Of a stretch of 64,000 nt of DNA, positions 32,684 to 44,212 are shown piece by piece; position 1 is the first letter of the stretch; each line of letters opens with the position of its first letter. Below the pieces are notes generated by a model that worked only from the letters and a program-made list of their open reading frames with translations, was not told the DNA's origin and searched no databases. Both the position numbers and the translations under genes were made by a program. The DNA is taken from contig NC_088310.1 of NCBI RefSeq assembly GCF_910592395.1, positions 11,169,501-11,233,500 of the forward strand. Direction: 5' to 3'. The DNA is from Lineus longissimus (Eukaryota > Nemertea > Pilidiophora > Heteronemertea > Lineidae).

Positions 32684-32915
32684 GGGGCAGCGGTAGCGTA
32701 GTGGAAAATATTCGGCCTCATAAACAGTAGGTCATGGGTTCGACCCCGGCCGAGTCAATGCTTAGTTCTCTTACTGGTTGAGTTTACGTGGTCGAGTTCT
32801 GGTTGCTCCCTGAAACCTCTTTTTGATTTCTGTGGATACCGGGGTGTATATGCTATCTCAAAAGCGCCATCATCAGGTAACCATGGAAAAGTGCTATATA
32901 AAAACTAAATATTTG
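32684..32915 (+). mobile_element. tRNA-derived SINE
   Basis: A tRNA-like head with box A (GGTAGCGTAGTGG, about 32692) and box B (GGGTTCGACCCC, about 32736), followed by an unrelated body and the tail AAAGTGCTATATAAAAAC near 32890. The open stretch at 32823 is part of this repeat and not a gene. It lies in the intron before the last glutamate-receptor exon. Confidence 0.8.
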
Positions 32916-33273
32916 ATTATCATAACCATTACAAACTCAACCCCCTCCCCCTCAGGTGATCGTCACTTAGTCGTCTATTTTGTTCTCGGGCCACAGTTCG
33001 ACATTAATTCATTCGGGACTCGAAACTGAATGGCCACCCCATTTTCCTCAATGATAATTTCTTCTGCTTACTTCATAATAACATATAACAGATCCGGAAA
33101 TCTCTACTCGTTTTATAAATGTATTTTGTGAGTTGACCAATTATGCAGCATACTGACACTGACAGTGCTGACATTTTTCTGCTTGCATTCTCGATGCTCG
33201 AACCAGTTTTGTTTCCCACTCTAAGCTTGATAATTGATACATATATGTAGCATATTCTTTTTGTTTTCTTCAG

Positions 33274-33459
33274 GAACATGACTTATCGACGCCGGTCCAA
33301 TCAACATTAAATTTGACTGAATTCAAAAACTCCAATAACCCGAGCTCCTATTTTGAAGATCGTGGTTATACTAACCCGAGTATGAATAACCTAACTGGAA
33401 GTCCTCGGCACAATGCCTCCAAGAACGCTACCCCAGAGCCAGACGAGCTACTTTATTGA
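33274..33459 (+). CDS. Ionotropic glutamate receptor, C-terminal tail exon
   Basis: Acceptor TTTTCTTCAG at 33273 in phase 0, open for 61 codons to a TGA at 33457-33459. The tail is polar, rich in Asn, Ser and Pro (NSNNPSSYFEDRGYTNPSM), and ends PEPDELLY. No clear PDZ-binding consensus is seen. Total visible coding is 1003 nt (334 codons including the stop) over five exons with compatible phases. Confidence 0.85.
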   Translation, partial: EHDLSTPVQSTLNLTEFKNSNNPSSYFEDRGYTNPSMNNLTGSPRHNASKNATPEPDELLY

Positions 33460-36160
33460 AATTGCATTCCAGGTGAATTAGAGCATCACGATGGCATTTT
33501 TCGGCTGTAAGATTAAACGTCCAAAGATACGTGTTTAACCTCAGTCGAGCGTTTCTCAATATAATTTCTTATAGTGTTGAATATTATAACATGATCATCT
33601 GGAATTTCAGCATCTCACTGAACAAACGAGGGCGTGTTCTATAAAAACTGATGCTGCCATTGAATTTGGCGTCACGTCCGCCGGCAGCTAATTCTAGCCG
33701 CTCATACGTACGCCAAATGGGTACTACAACTCCAAAATCAGTGCCAAAACGGATAACTTTTAAGTACATGTAAAGTCCTACAAGAAAGTAAATGTCCACA
33801 GGTAAGATAATTGAATGCGGTTTTCAGCAAAGAATGGTATATCTAGTTGTTCATGTATTTGTTGAATTTGGGACCAGCTAATCATGTCTCTTTATTATGT
33901 AACAGGCAATTTTAAAAATGCGCAAAAAGTAACTTTTTTATTTATTTTATTTTCATTCTTTTTGAAGATATGTTTTAGATCGCTACATGTAGTGTACAGG
34001 CGATTGTTTTTTCAGACAGCTGGTGACCTTTGAGAACACCCCTCATAGTCAGCAGTCTTTATGACCAACTCAGCTCATGCATGAAGGACTGGGGGTGTGG
34101 AAGAGATTAAACAAATAAATTGAAAATCCTAAGCAAAAATGTGCAATTGTCATGACTATCGAACACATTTTATGGAATGGTAAGTACCAACAAATGATGG
34201 TCATAAAGCACAGTTTATGGGCTCATGTGACTATTTGAAAAGGCACATAAATAAGAAAAGTGATTTTTGGACCTTTTTTGAAATGCTTGTTACATAATGA
34301 AGGGATGGAATTAGTTGCATCCAAATACAACAGATATATGACCAACTAAATATACCATACTCACCTGAAAAAGGCATTCAAATATCTTATTTTATCTCTG
34401 AGATACTTTTTAAAAACGGTGAACATTTACTTTCTGGTAGTCACACCATGTTCACAGATTCTCTTCAAATCCCATCGGAATGTCACATCATACTAGAAAA
34501 TCCCAAGATTATGGATGCAGTCATTACAGATTTGCCGCGGGGATTTGATCGGACATAGGCCTGATCCTCAAAATCATCGACATGCTCTTGAGCAAGTTGC
34601 ATGTCTCCTCCAAAACGTATTCCAGTGCATATATACAGGTCAGTTTCTGATGGTGAAACGTAACAGGACAACTTGCATTGGATTTCTTACATGTGATTTA
34701 ATGACCCCGACGGCATGCCAACTGTTCGTCTCATCTTGCAATTGTTTCCGAACCTTGACATCCCAAAATGACTCTATAATGGAACACGCTTTTTAACTTT
34801 CGGTTAAGGGGCAGATCAAGATACTGGATGATTTTTTTTCTGAAATATTTACCAGTCCGAAACCTAAAACATGAACTAAAATAAAGAATGTTGCTTGAAT
34901 ACTCATATCAAAGATATATATTCGGTAGTAACAAATATTGAATAAATGTAAACAGACTTTCAGGTTCACAAATCTTCCCAATCATGAGAAACAAAGGCAT
35001 TTTTTTGGTGCAAGGAATAGGCAAACTTGCTGATTTTTCTCTGCCCAAAACCTTATCAATCAATGCGTGAATAAGGGTCACTGCTAGGGCAAGCTAGCAT
35101 TTTGAAGAAAAAAAAATCGCCTATAGTTTATGAGTAAATGGTGTTTCTATGTACAGTTTTTAAAAAATTTCTTCAGACTGGTAAATATTCACCCAGTATC
35201 TTTCCCCGTAAATTTTCAGGGAGAAGTTGCTTCAGTTAAAAGTATCTAATCAGCATTTTGTGACATATACGAAGGAATAATGAAGTGAACGACTGGATGG
35301 TTTCTTTAAGCTTTGTTTCTGAAAAACATAAAATGATACAAAATTGAGAACACTCCGTTTTATAGTATCAAAAGAAATTACTACCCGGAGTCACATAATA
35401 GGCCTAGAAACAAGTACCTTGATCAAGAAACTCATAGCATAACTATTCCCATACTTTAATTCAAGACAGTGTAGGTGGCAGCACTACGGTGGATAAACTA
35501 CAAATTAGAGAAATCTCACATTTTCACACTCTGTCATGAAAAGTCCATAGTTCCCAACCAAATACCTAGATCGAACCAAGATCGAGTACAACAGTTCACC
35601 AGCTACCAGCAATGGCGTTTAAGATATAATGGAAACTCACAAATATTCCAAGTAGAGACTTCGCCCTGAACACAATCGCACACATGGATATTCCTAAACA
35701 CGCATCAGTGTATGTCTAGCCTGAACGAGACAAAGTTAAAATGACAGCCATGGCTTTCAAGGTACTTTTCTGAGCCTTTTACTTAATTTCTATAAACATA
35801 ATGGGGGTAAGGGTGATTCTGTTCATTCTCTCTTTTTTGCCTGAAGTTGCTTCATCCAGTTTCTCGGACAGAGAAGAGATAACATCACTTCAACGAAAGG
35901 AGAAAAAATCTGCAAAGACTTTCCTCCGAAATAAAAATGGCGACAAAGTAAGCATGGCGACGTCACGGAGAAAATTCGCGCGAGTTAAATAGCGCGCGGA
36001 ATTCAAATCACAGTTTACTTGAATTGAAGAGCGCCTCAATAAAATTGAAAATTATAGATTTAAAGCGAATGATAGTGCGTTTCACAACATTATTTTGTAA
36101 ATAGCCAGTATACATTGTTCTTTTGAAGGGGCTAATAAAGGTCAAATTATAATCAATATG
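33460..36160. other. Glutamate-receptor 3' flank, no gene recognised
   Basis: Probable 3' UTR followed by intergenic DNA. AATAAA words occur near 34112 and 34882. Short open frames here have no family features. Confidence 0.45.
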
Positions 36161-37020
36161 TAATACAAATGTGTTTCTCTGTTGGTTATTCCGATCCTTC
36201 CATCAAATCCGGCACGCCCCCCCCCAAAAAAAAAAATATTAGGCAGCTTTACCGAACACCCCATGCCCCAAACTCAGTGCAGGCGTGTATGGCAAGCAGA
36301 GTGTCCAGTTATTCAAACAACCTATATTTCTTCAATAAAATTTGGTTTTATTGCTGATGTTAAACTAAGTTTATATGAAAGAAATACTTTTTTTTAAACC
36401 ACCTACGTTTTTTCCGCGGAGTGTCCAGTTATTAGTATTCAAACAACCTATATTTCTTCAATAAGACTAAGTAAGTTCTTTCCCAACAAGCTGTATTTCA
36501 TGATGAAATACTGGTTTTTCAACACAAAACCAGTTTTCGCACCAAAATGTCCATTTATTCAATAAAACTTGGTTTATCAAGCAAACAACCAGGATTATCC
36601 TTAAAAAAAACAAGTTATCGTCTAATAAGCTAATTAAAAAAACAACAAACCCTGGTTTATTACAAAAACCTACCTTTTTAAGCCTCGACCCCACCGACAA
36701 CTGATTTCGCTGGGTGAGGTTAGCTATACCCGTCCCCAGTGCATGTATACGCATGCACAGGCGCATGCATAGACGCATGCACAACCCATGGTGCCGAGGT
36801 TGCACATCCTCGTGAAAAACTTATATTTTAGGGCATAAAACCTGGTTTCTTTCCGAAACTTCAGTTTTATGGACATAAACCTAGTTTATTAGGGATAGTT
36901 ATAGTTTTTATTAAAACAACCTGGTTTATTCGGAGAAAATATAGGTTATTTAAAAAAAAGCAATATTTCTTTCAAATGAGCTTTGTTTATCAGCCATAAA
37001 ACCAAGTTTTATTGATGAGA
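36161..37020. repeat. Degenerate repeats with CCTGGTTTAT words
   Basis: GTGTCCAGTTATTCAAACAA occurs at about 36299 and, with a small insert, at about 36420; its complement is at about 39120-39145. Between 36500 and 37010, variants of ACCTGGTTTATT recur every 30-60 bp on the plus strand. The element type was not identified. Confidence 0.5.
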
Positions 37021-38394
37021 CTAGCATTATACTCGTGGCGCAGGCAGGTTGAAATTGGCTATTTATAGGCCTACCTTGAATTGCATGGGCCGAAAGATTG
37101 AATTGCAATGAAAATCAAATGGAATATCAAAGGGGCCATATCGAAGAGACAAATTAAACCAACCAGTTGTCCACAGACTCTGACCCTGTGCTAATGCTTG
37201 CATATAAAAATATGTCAAAGGTCCGATAGAGATGATTAGGCAATGTCAACATGACTCGTTCCTTAATAGTCAACAATAGGCCCCTTTTTATACGGAGGAG
37301 AAGACGGATAACTCAGATAGGCCTTCACATGTCATGTCGGCTGCCCGATGGCTCGAACCAATTTCAATATCACTACTATAACTTTAAAATGTGTGCTCCT
37401 CCTAGCAAGGTCTCAGGCAACGCACTAAGTCGACAGGCAAGCTAGAGCTTCAGCACTGTGAGCAGCTCCTTGATAGGCCATGCCATGACATCAAGTATTG
37501 AAACCTTCATTTGAAAATCCCTTCATAATTAAGGGACAGCACCAATAAACAATGCCCCTATCGTGTCCCTCGGAATATCCCCTCAACCAGAACGTTAACA
37601 CCCCATCAGGGCCACGGGGATACCTGCTGTACTTAGAATAGGTTCTAAATCCCTCCCAAAAATACATTAGTCTACAGGCTATACATGTATGCTTAACGCG
37701 CCAAAGCCACAATACATGTAGCTCCCTTATCTTGTTGTGTGCAAAAAGGCTAGTATAACGTTGCGTATTGGTGGGCGTTTAGAAATACTAGCATATACCC
37801 ATGGAGCGGGCAAAGTTGAAATGTAATATACATTAGTTAAATGGGCACGATGATTGAGCACATTAAATTTCTAACGTTACCGAAGTTTTATTAAAGGTTA
37901 AACACGAAATGAACTGCATTTAGGGACTTATTGCTGCTATCTACATGCAACCCCCAATAGATTGATTGGAGTACGCTATTTTGCACAATGCATTGAGACC
38001 AGTGACAGCAGGTCCTGTTCCAAATAAGGCCCTCACATATCAGGCATATCACCTACCCACTCCAGTACCCAATGCCACTGTCGGACCAAAGCCAGGCGCA
38101 TGGAGAGATGCAGAACGCAATTCAAACTGACAACATCAGTCAGTAAAGAATAAATCAAAGAGCAAGCGCTGGCCACTGTACATATTTTGTCCATCCTGGC
38201 ATAACTGTTTATTGATACCCTGACTGCATGTTCCGGTAGGCCACTCTGCAGAATTTGCCTTATCACTCAGGTCAGTGTTTCTCGAATAGAACTAAAATAG
38301 AACACAGGCTAATCATTAATCTCCCTGCTAATACCTTGCACCATGGACCAGGTTGTATAGCACTACATACGTGCTGGAAGCTAATACTGATGTG
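37021..38394. other. Intergenic, nothing recognised
   Basis: No coding frame, RNA gene or repeat end that I can support. Confidence 0.45.
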
Positions 38395-38451
38395 GCAGGG
38401 AGAATATGCGAGAAGTTTGTGTATGCTTTTGAGAATGAGCGGAACTCTCCA

Positions 38452-38619
38452 GTCGACGTGCTCTCTGAAAAGTTGTTATTTATTCTAAAACCACGAAGAT
38501 ATTCGACGTATGACACCCTCAGTGACACTCTTACGTATGATCCAGACCTACGAAGCCAAAGGTTGCAAGAATTCGACGCATTTCCAAGGCCCAATTTTGA
38601 AACAAAAATTACCTCCTAA
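38452..38619 (+). other. Conserved peptide segment, copy 2 of 3
   Basis: Encodes SPVDVLSEKLLFILKP, RRYSTYDTLSDTLTYD and RSQRLQEFDAFPRPNFETKI, then a TAA. It aligns with 15064-15230 and 48968-49130. Over about 55 codons it differs from the 48968 copy at about 14 codons, of which about 6 are silent, and no indel breaks the frame. The family was not recognised. The copy lies outside blocks A and B, so it moved separately. Confidence 0.45.
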
Positions 38620-38639
38620 ATAGCGGCCACAACGCGCAT

Positions 38640-39180
38640 TATAGTATAGATTTGCATATGGTGAAGATGGTGGATCACATGGTCACTTGCAAAGCCATCA
38701 ACTGGTCAGAGGGGTTGTTTCTCTCAGTTAAATGTGAATAAAGCAACTGAAATTAACATGAAATGGGAGAATAAATAGCATTAGTAGGTACCTAAAAAAA
38801 TTATTCGCACTGATATTTGTTGTGCAATTTGGTTTTATTTTGGTATATTTCTGTACTGTTGACTCATGAAATACCCCCATTATGCGAATGATAACTCCTG
38901 TTGACTTTTGACAGTCTACAGTATGATGATGACCATGCCCTTATATGGAAGCAAAAAGTGCAATTTCTCTATAATCGCTGTAGAATCCCAATATTTAAGC
39001 CCGTTAGGACGGACTCTGCATGAATCTCGACTCTCAAGAGAAGTTTTGTTGTCATCGGATCCAAACTGACGGAGGAGTTACATTACGAACTATTACACCT
39101 CCATTATAGTAGTGATATAGGTTGTTTGAATAACTGGACACTCCGCTTACCACACGCGTGTATAGCTGGCGCGAGTGGAC
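38640..39180. other. Intergenic, nothing recognised
   Basis: No gene recognised. The inverted copy of the GTGTCCAGTTATTCAAACAA word lies near 39120. Confidence 0.4.
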
Positions 39181-39189
39181 AAAATTCAG

Positions 39190-40401
39190 ACGATTTAACC
39201 CTTGTCGAGTTAGCCAAATATGGTTTAGACTGTATGATATCATGCAGCTTTAAATATTCTGTCAAGTGGATGTACGACGGAAAACCGCAAAGTTATTGTT
39301 TTTGGTGAGACCACACATCAGTGGCAAGCGATCAGCTGCGATCGAACTTGGTGGCTGGGCAAAAATCGAGTGAAAGAAGCCACCACTCTAACACACCTCG
39401 GAACAATACAGGACAAATATCGCCGCAATAATAGCAATCACAGCCGCGCAAAGCTAAAGAAAACTCTTCTGTGCATCTTAGGGCCGGGAATTATACAACT
39501 GAACAAATTCAACCCGATTTCCAGTCATAAACTTTACCGCAGGATATGTCTGCCAAAGGCATTGTATGGCAGCGCACTCTGGTCTAGTATGTCAGAAAGG
39601 GACTTGACGATTCTCGAGCGAGCCCATCGGTTCTGCCTAAAAAGGATGCAAGGTTCCAGCAGGTTAACTAGAACTGTGACTGCACAAGCCATGATTGGCA
39701 GTGTAAGTCTAAAGGCTTATATTGATAAACAGTGTCTTCTTTTCTTCGGACAACTGACAAGGATGCATGAACAATCTCACCCCAGACGAATCTTTGACTT
39801 TAGGTTTCAGTCAATGAAAAATAGAAAAAACAGATCCGAAACCTGTCTCGGATACATTCAAAACCTTGTAAAAGTCATGGAAAAATACGATCTGTCGAAC
39901 GCCTTAATGTTTACACCGATAGCGGTGAACTCGCGCCATCAGACATAACCTGGAAGTCTTTGGTTGACAAGTCAGTTCTTGATTATGAAAACAAACGTTT
40001 TTCCGCCGAGTGTGTAAAAAACAATCTCCTAAGAGTAGCAAACATTGAGACATCATTAGATTATCAGCTAGATCCAAAACACGAACAGGACTATGCATTT
40101 CATGCGAAATTAAACATACTGTCAGAGACAACTGTAGAGACTCAATGCAACCGTTGTAACCAATGCTATACCGATCCGTAGGTGCACTTCTTCTGTGGGT
40201 GTTCAGGCTATTCAGCCTAGAGAAGATTTCTGGGAACAAGTTGTAAATGATCACCCAGTTGACATAAGTGCCTTTCTTTGGAACATGATTGATGTAGAGC
40301 TAACAGAAACTTTGCTGGGTAAGCAACTCAGCTCATCAGACTTTGATGTAAACATGACCCTCCTAAAGATCACAGCCAAATGCTGGAATGTACATGTATA
40401 A
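39190..40401 (+). pseudogene. CR1-like LINE, 3' end of ORF2
   Basis: In order: the end of the RT palm (YSVKWMYDG, then after a frame change KVIVFGETTHQWQ), THLGT (39390), the LPKALYGSALW motif (39548), LERAHRFCLKRMQGSSRLTRT, AQAMIGSVSLKAYIDK and FFGQLTRMHEQ. After a frameshift near 39912 come ITWKSLVDKSVLDYE, then a terminal Cys-rich block (CNRCNQCY, stop, VHFFCGC) and, after another frame change, FWEQVVNDH. This order and the terminal Cys/His block fit CR1/L2-type LINEs. At least four lesions, so it is dead. The main open piece is 39370-39948. Confidence 0.8.
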
Positions 40402-40588
40402 CGTAATGTAATGATCTCATGTTAAATTACTATAAGCGTGCCTTCTAGTTATTGCTCAAACGCAATTGAACTGTTGTACATAGCATTTTTTTTCTTGTAT
40501 TATTAATGTCCCTGTATTTTTTTTTGACTTTCACTGTAAGAGTTAGAATCTTCTTTAAGGAGGAATACATTTATATATATATATAAAT
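40402..40588. other. Probable LINE 3' UTR
   Basis: AT-rich, ending with a short TA dinucleotide run at about 40570-40586. It has the position and composition of a LINE tail. Confidence 0.4.
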
Positions 40589-40755
40589 CAACCAATCAAA
40601 ACATCGGATCGCGTGAATGATGCCGCGGCAGAATTCAGAATTATGCCACGGCATCAATAGGAATTGTGGTGCGGCATAATTAGACGAATCAGAAAGTGGC
40701 ACTCGTTTATTTATGGTGCGGCATAATTCACGAGATCCGATGTTTTGATTGGTTG
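40589..40755. mobile_element. Short MITE with CAACCAATCAAAACATC ends
   Basis: About 167 bp with roughly 30-bp inverted repeats: CAACCAATCAAAACATCGG at 40589 and its near complement ending GATGTTTTGATTGGTTG at 40755. GCCGCGGCATAATTC-type words recur inside and just after it, and again at 41317-41360 and 800-840. Confidence 0.75.
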
Positions 40756-40856
40756 TTTTATTGTGCACCACAATTCCGATTTACTTCCGTCCTCCATAAA
40801 TGACACTTCCGTCCACAATTCCTATTTAAGCCGCGGCATAATTCTCGAGATGCGAC

Positions 40857-41294
40857 AATACCACCAATGAATATTCATAGGTTGGAGGGTCCAGGCCTAT
40901 CAATTAGACGAGTGCATGTCTTTAACTCTCAATTTCATATTTGGAGAGGTATTGAAAAAATATTTGCTGTGGTAAGTCTACAGATATAAAAAAATTATTT
41001 GATGAAAAAATTAATTTGGAATTTTGCTAATTTGGTAATAGGGGGCGTGTTTTGAGATTTTTCTGCCAGTTGGCTGAAAAGAGTGGAAATATCAATGTCT
41101 GTCCAATTTGTCGATTATCAAAAAATTTCCGTGGTCAACTACCAGTTTACTTTTCACCATTTACTTGCCCGATTGTCCGGGATTTCATATCAACATTTCA
41201 GATTCACAACCCCACGCAGTATTTGATGAGTCGCGGTCAAACATTGACAATTGAACTGCTAAAAGGCTTAAAAAATCAATGGTGGTCTTGCCTC
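40857..41294 (-). repeat. 443-bp family monomer, inverted, diverged
   Basis: A complete monomer in inverted orientation. It is more diverged from the consensus than the array copies (for example CCTC in place of TCTC at its end), so it is probably an older insertion. Confidence 0.85.
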
Positions 41295-41316
41295 AGATCC
41301 GAGGTTTTGATTAATC

Positions 41317-43045
41317 AATTCATGGTGCACCACAATTCCTATTTATGCCGTGGCATAATTCTGAATTCTGTCCACTCGCGCCAGCCATACGCGAGCGGGT
41401 AATTGCTTGTAGATTATATTTCAAATTATCATGATGATTGATGTCAGGTGTTGATGTCATTTCTACACATATATAAATTTGGATGGACATTTCTGCTTTA
41501 TACCTTGAGCTTTGTGCTAACCGCTCTAAATCGACTTAGCAATTTACAAAACCGTTTCATTCTTTGGTAAGTTATATTATATCATTGGAAGCAGGTATTT
41601 GAATTCATTCGTGTACATTCTGACATACATTCATACGAAGAATATACTATGCAGAGACTACTCAGCCATTGTCTTTTAGGCCTGTTACACATAATATAGG
41701 CCTTTTGTACAGGCGCCCTGAAGCCGGAAAATAGAGTCGAGACAGTCGCGTCGCAACTGAAGAGCTGGCGTCCGAGCAGATGGTATTCCCATATATTTCC
41801 CTTTCTTATAATGTCATTTGCCCGATGATCGTATCATTGTTTAGTCTTTGTGCGTTGAGATGGTCAATGAATTTCTAGCGCGCGAATTTCTTTCCCGCTC
41901 CACGAAGCCAGCGGAATTCTGAAATGTCATTTCGACCTTGATCAACTCGTCAACAGGGTCACTTAGGTTAATGAAGGCATTATTATTTTACCGAGATTTT
42001 GGGTGCTGTGAAGCCTTGCTAATTACACTTTTTCTTTCCCCCTTTTACGTATTGTTTGAAGCCACGTTGGGAAAAGATTTCGAGTGAACGCATGACTGCA
42101 TTTTTGTGTCTTCAAACAATAACAAGTAACATCATACGCCACAGAGGTTGTTTGGGGCTCTACCCGATTTTCCTAGCAACACAGAAAATCTATATCTACA
42201 GCAAGACGTCACAGTGTAGATCCATGGCTCCAGGCAGCGCCTTACTAGTGCATCGGTCCACATAGAGAGGATCGACGCATGGAGGGCTAACTCGGGTCAA
42301 ATCGGAGTCAACATCGGAAAAGTGTGATAATTCAGTCACATTTTGAATTTTTCCTTTTTTGTGCAATTTGCTATTGATGGGAACTACTTATGTAGAATAG
42401 GAGGTGACTGGGCAGGCGACAGCTGGGTAATATTGCCCTTAATAGTACAAATTGTCCTTTCAGGATTTTTCGCAAGGTGATCGAAACAGCAGACGATAGT
42501 TTCAGGCGGGCGCCGAAAAGCCCCTTCGCCAAATCTTTGAACATTTAGAAGGCCGTATGGAACCACCCCCCCCCCCCCTATGGCCAGGTTGTCGAAATTC
42601 AAAATTATTTTTTTACCAAACAATTTATTTATATCTGTAGACTTGCCATAGCAAATATTTTTTCAATACCTCTCCAAATATGTACTTGAGAGTAAAAAAC
42701 ATGCCCTCGTCTAATTGATAGGCCTCGACCCTCCAACCTATGAATATTCATTAGTGGTCTTGTCTCATTTGAGACAAGACCACAGTTGATTTTTTAAGCC
42801 TTTTAGCAGTTAAATTGTCAATGTTTGACCGCGACGCATCAAAGAACGCGTGGTGTTGTGAATCTGAAATTTAGATTATGTTATTCCGGACAGTCGGGCA
42901 AGTAAATGGTGAAAAATAAAATGGTGATTGACCACAGAAATTTTTTTTTAATCGACAAATTAGACAGACTTTGATATTTCCACTCTTTTCAGCCAACTGG
43001 CAGAAAAAACTCAAAACACGCCCCCTATTACCCAATTAGCAAAAT
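41317..43045. repeat. Duplicated block A (copy 2)
   Basis: Nearly identical to 788-2518. In copy 1 the hAT-like element abuts the left edge, whereas here the sequence continues leftwards (GATTAATCAATTCATGG), suggesting that the element at 1-787 inserted at or near this edge. The right edge differs because the monomer is complete here and truncated in copy 1. Confidence 0.88.
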
Positions 43046-43214
43046 TCGAAATTAATTTTTTCATCAAATAATTTCTTTATATCTGTAGACTTGCCACAAC
43101 AAATACTTTTTCAATACCTCTCCAAATATGTACTTGAGAGTAAAAAACATGCACTCGTCTAATAGATAGGCCTGGACCCTCCAACCTATGAATATTCATT
43201 TGTGGTCTTGTCTC
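42592..43214 (+). repeat. 443-bp family: partial monomer plus complete monomer
   Basis: 42592-42766 is a 3' part; 42771-43214 is a full monomer, separated from it by ATTT. This begins the long array that runs to 48786. Confidence 0.88.
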
Positions 43215-43765
43215 AATGAAGGTACATTTCAGGGGTTATAACATTTTGAGAATTTTTTCAAACTAATGTACATGACATCCCACAACTCTCCAACAAAGGA
43301 AAGTCATATCTGGACATTTTTGGAGAAATGAGAGACATTTCAAAGAGTGGTACAACTGTGCCAAAGCGACGAAAGAGGACAAAATCGACAAAAAGTCATG
43401 GTTTTGCACCCAACAGCACCAAATTCAAAGACCTGCCCTGGCCAGAATAAGCAAGCTATGGAGCTGAAACTTTAGGATGTGATTTAGGAATATCTTTGCT
43501 GCTTAGGGCACAACTTTCAGAATCAAGGCCTAAGTAGTTTCAAAGAAATTACAAAATGAATGGCAACACAACAAGACTTGTAAAAATGAAACCGAACTTA
43601 GACCGGGGTTAGGTTGACTCTTATTTGGGTCAAATTAAGTTTTTTTCTCATTGTTTTAGCTTGTTTTGACCTTAAATCATCAGCAATACAATATTCTAAA
43701 TGAATTAGAGTGATTTGAGCACATTCAAATTTTTCACTATATTGACCCAAAATGTAGTGTAAATA
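43215..43765. other. 550-bp unique insert in the monomer array
   Basis: Interrupts the array between two complete monomers. It carries an open stretch (about 43238-43449) reading DIPQLSNKGKSYLDIFGEM then PKRRKRTKSTKSH, with a basic patch. No start context, family or terminal repeats were recognised. Confidence 0.4.
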
Positions 43766-44208
43766 GAGACAAGACCACAATTGATTTTTTAAGCCTTTTA
43801 GCAGTTAAATTGTCAATGTTTGACCGCGACGCATCAAAGAACGCGTGGTGTTGTAAATCTGAAATTTAGATTATGTTATTCCGGACAGTCGGGCAAGTAA
43901 ATGGTGAAAAATAAAATGGTGATTGACCACGGAAATTTTTTTTAATCGACAAATTAGACAGACTTTGATATTTCCACTCTTTTCAGCCAACTGGCAGAAA
44001 AAACTCAAAACACGCCCCCTATTACCCAATTAGCAAAATTCGAAATTAATTTTTTCATCAAATAATTTCTTTATATCTGTAGACTTGCCACAACAAATAT
44101 TTTTTCAATACCTCTCCAAATATGTACTTGAGAGTAAAAAACATGCACTCGTCTAATTGATAGGCCTCGACCCTCCAACCTATGAATATTCATTAGTGGT
44201 CTTGTCTC
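43766..44208 (+). repeat. 443-bp family monomer
   Basis: Complete monomer, followed by the spacer ATTT and the next monomer at 44213. Confidence 0.9.
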
Positions 44209-44212
44209 ATTT

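Noticed and set aside
32684-32760. Functional tRNA gene
   Set aside because: Box A and box B are good, but the cloverleaf does not close and a SINE-type tail follows.
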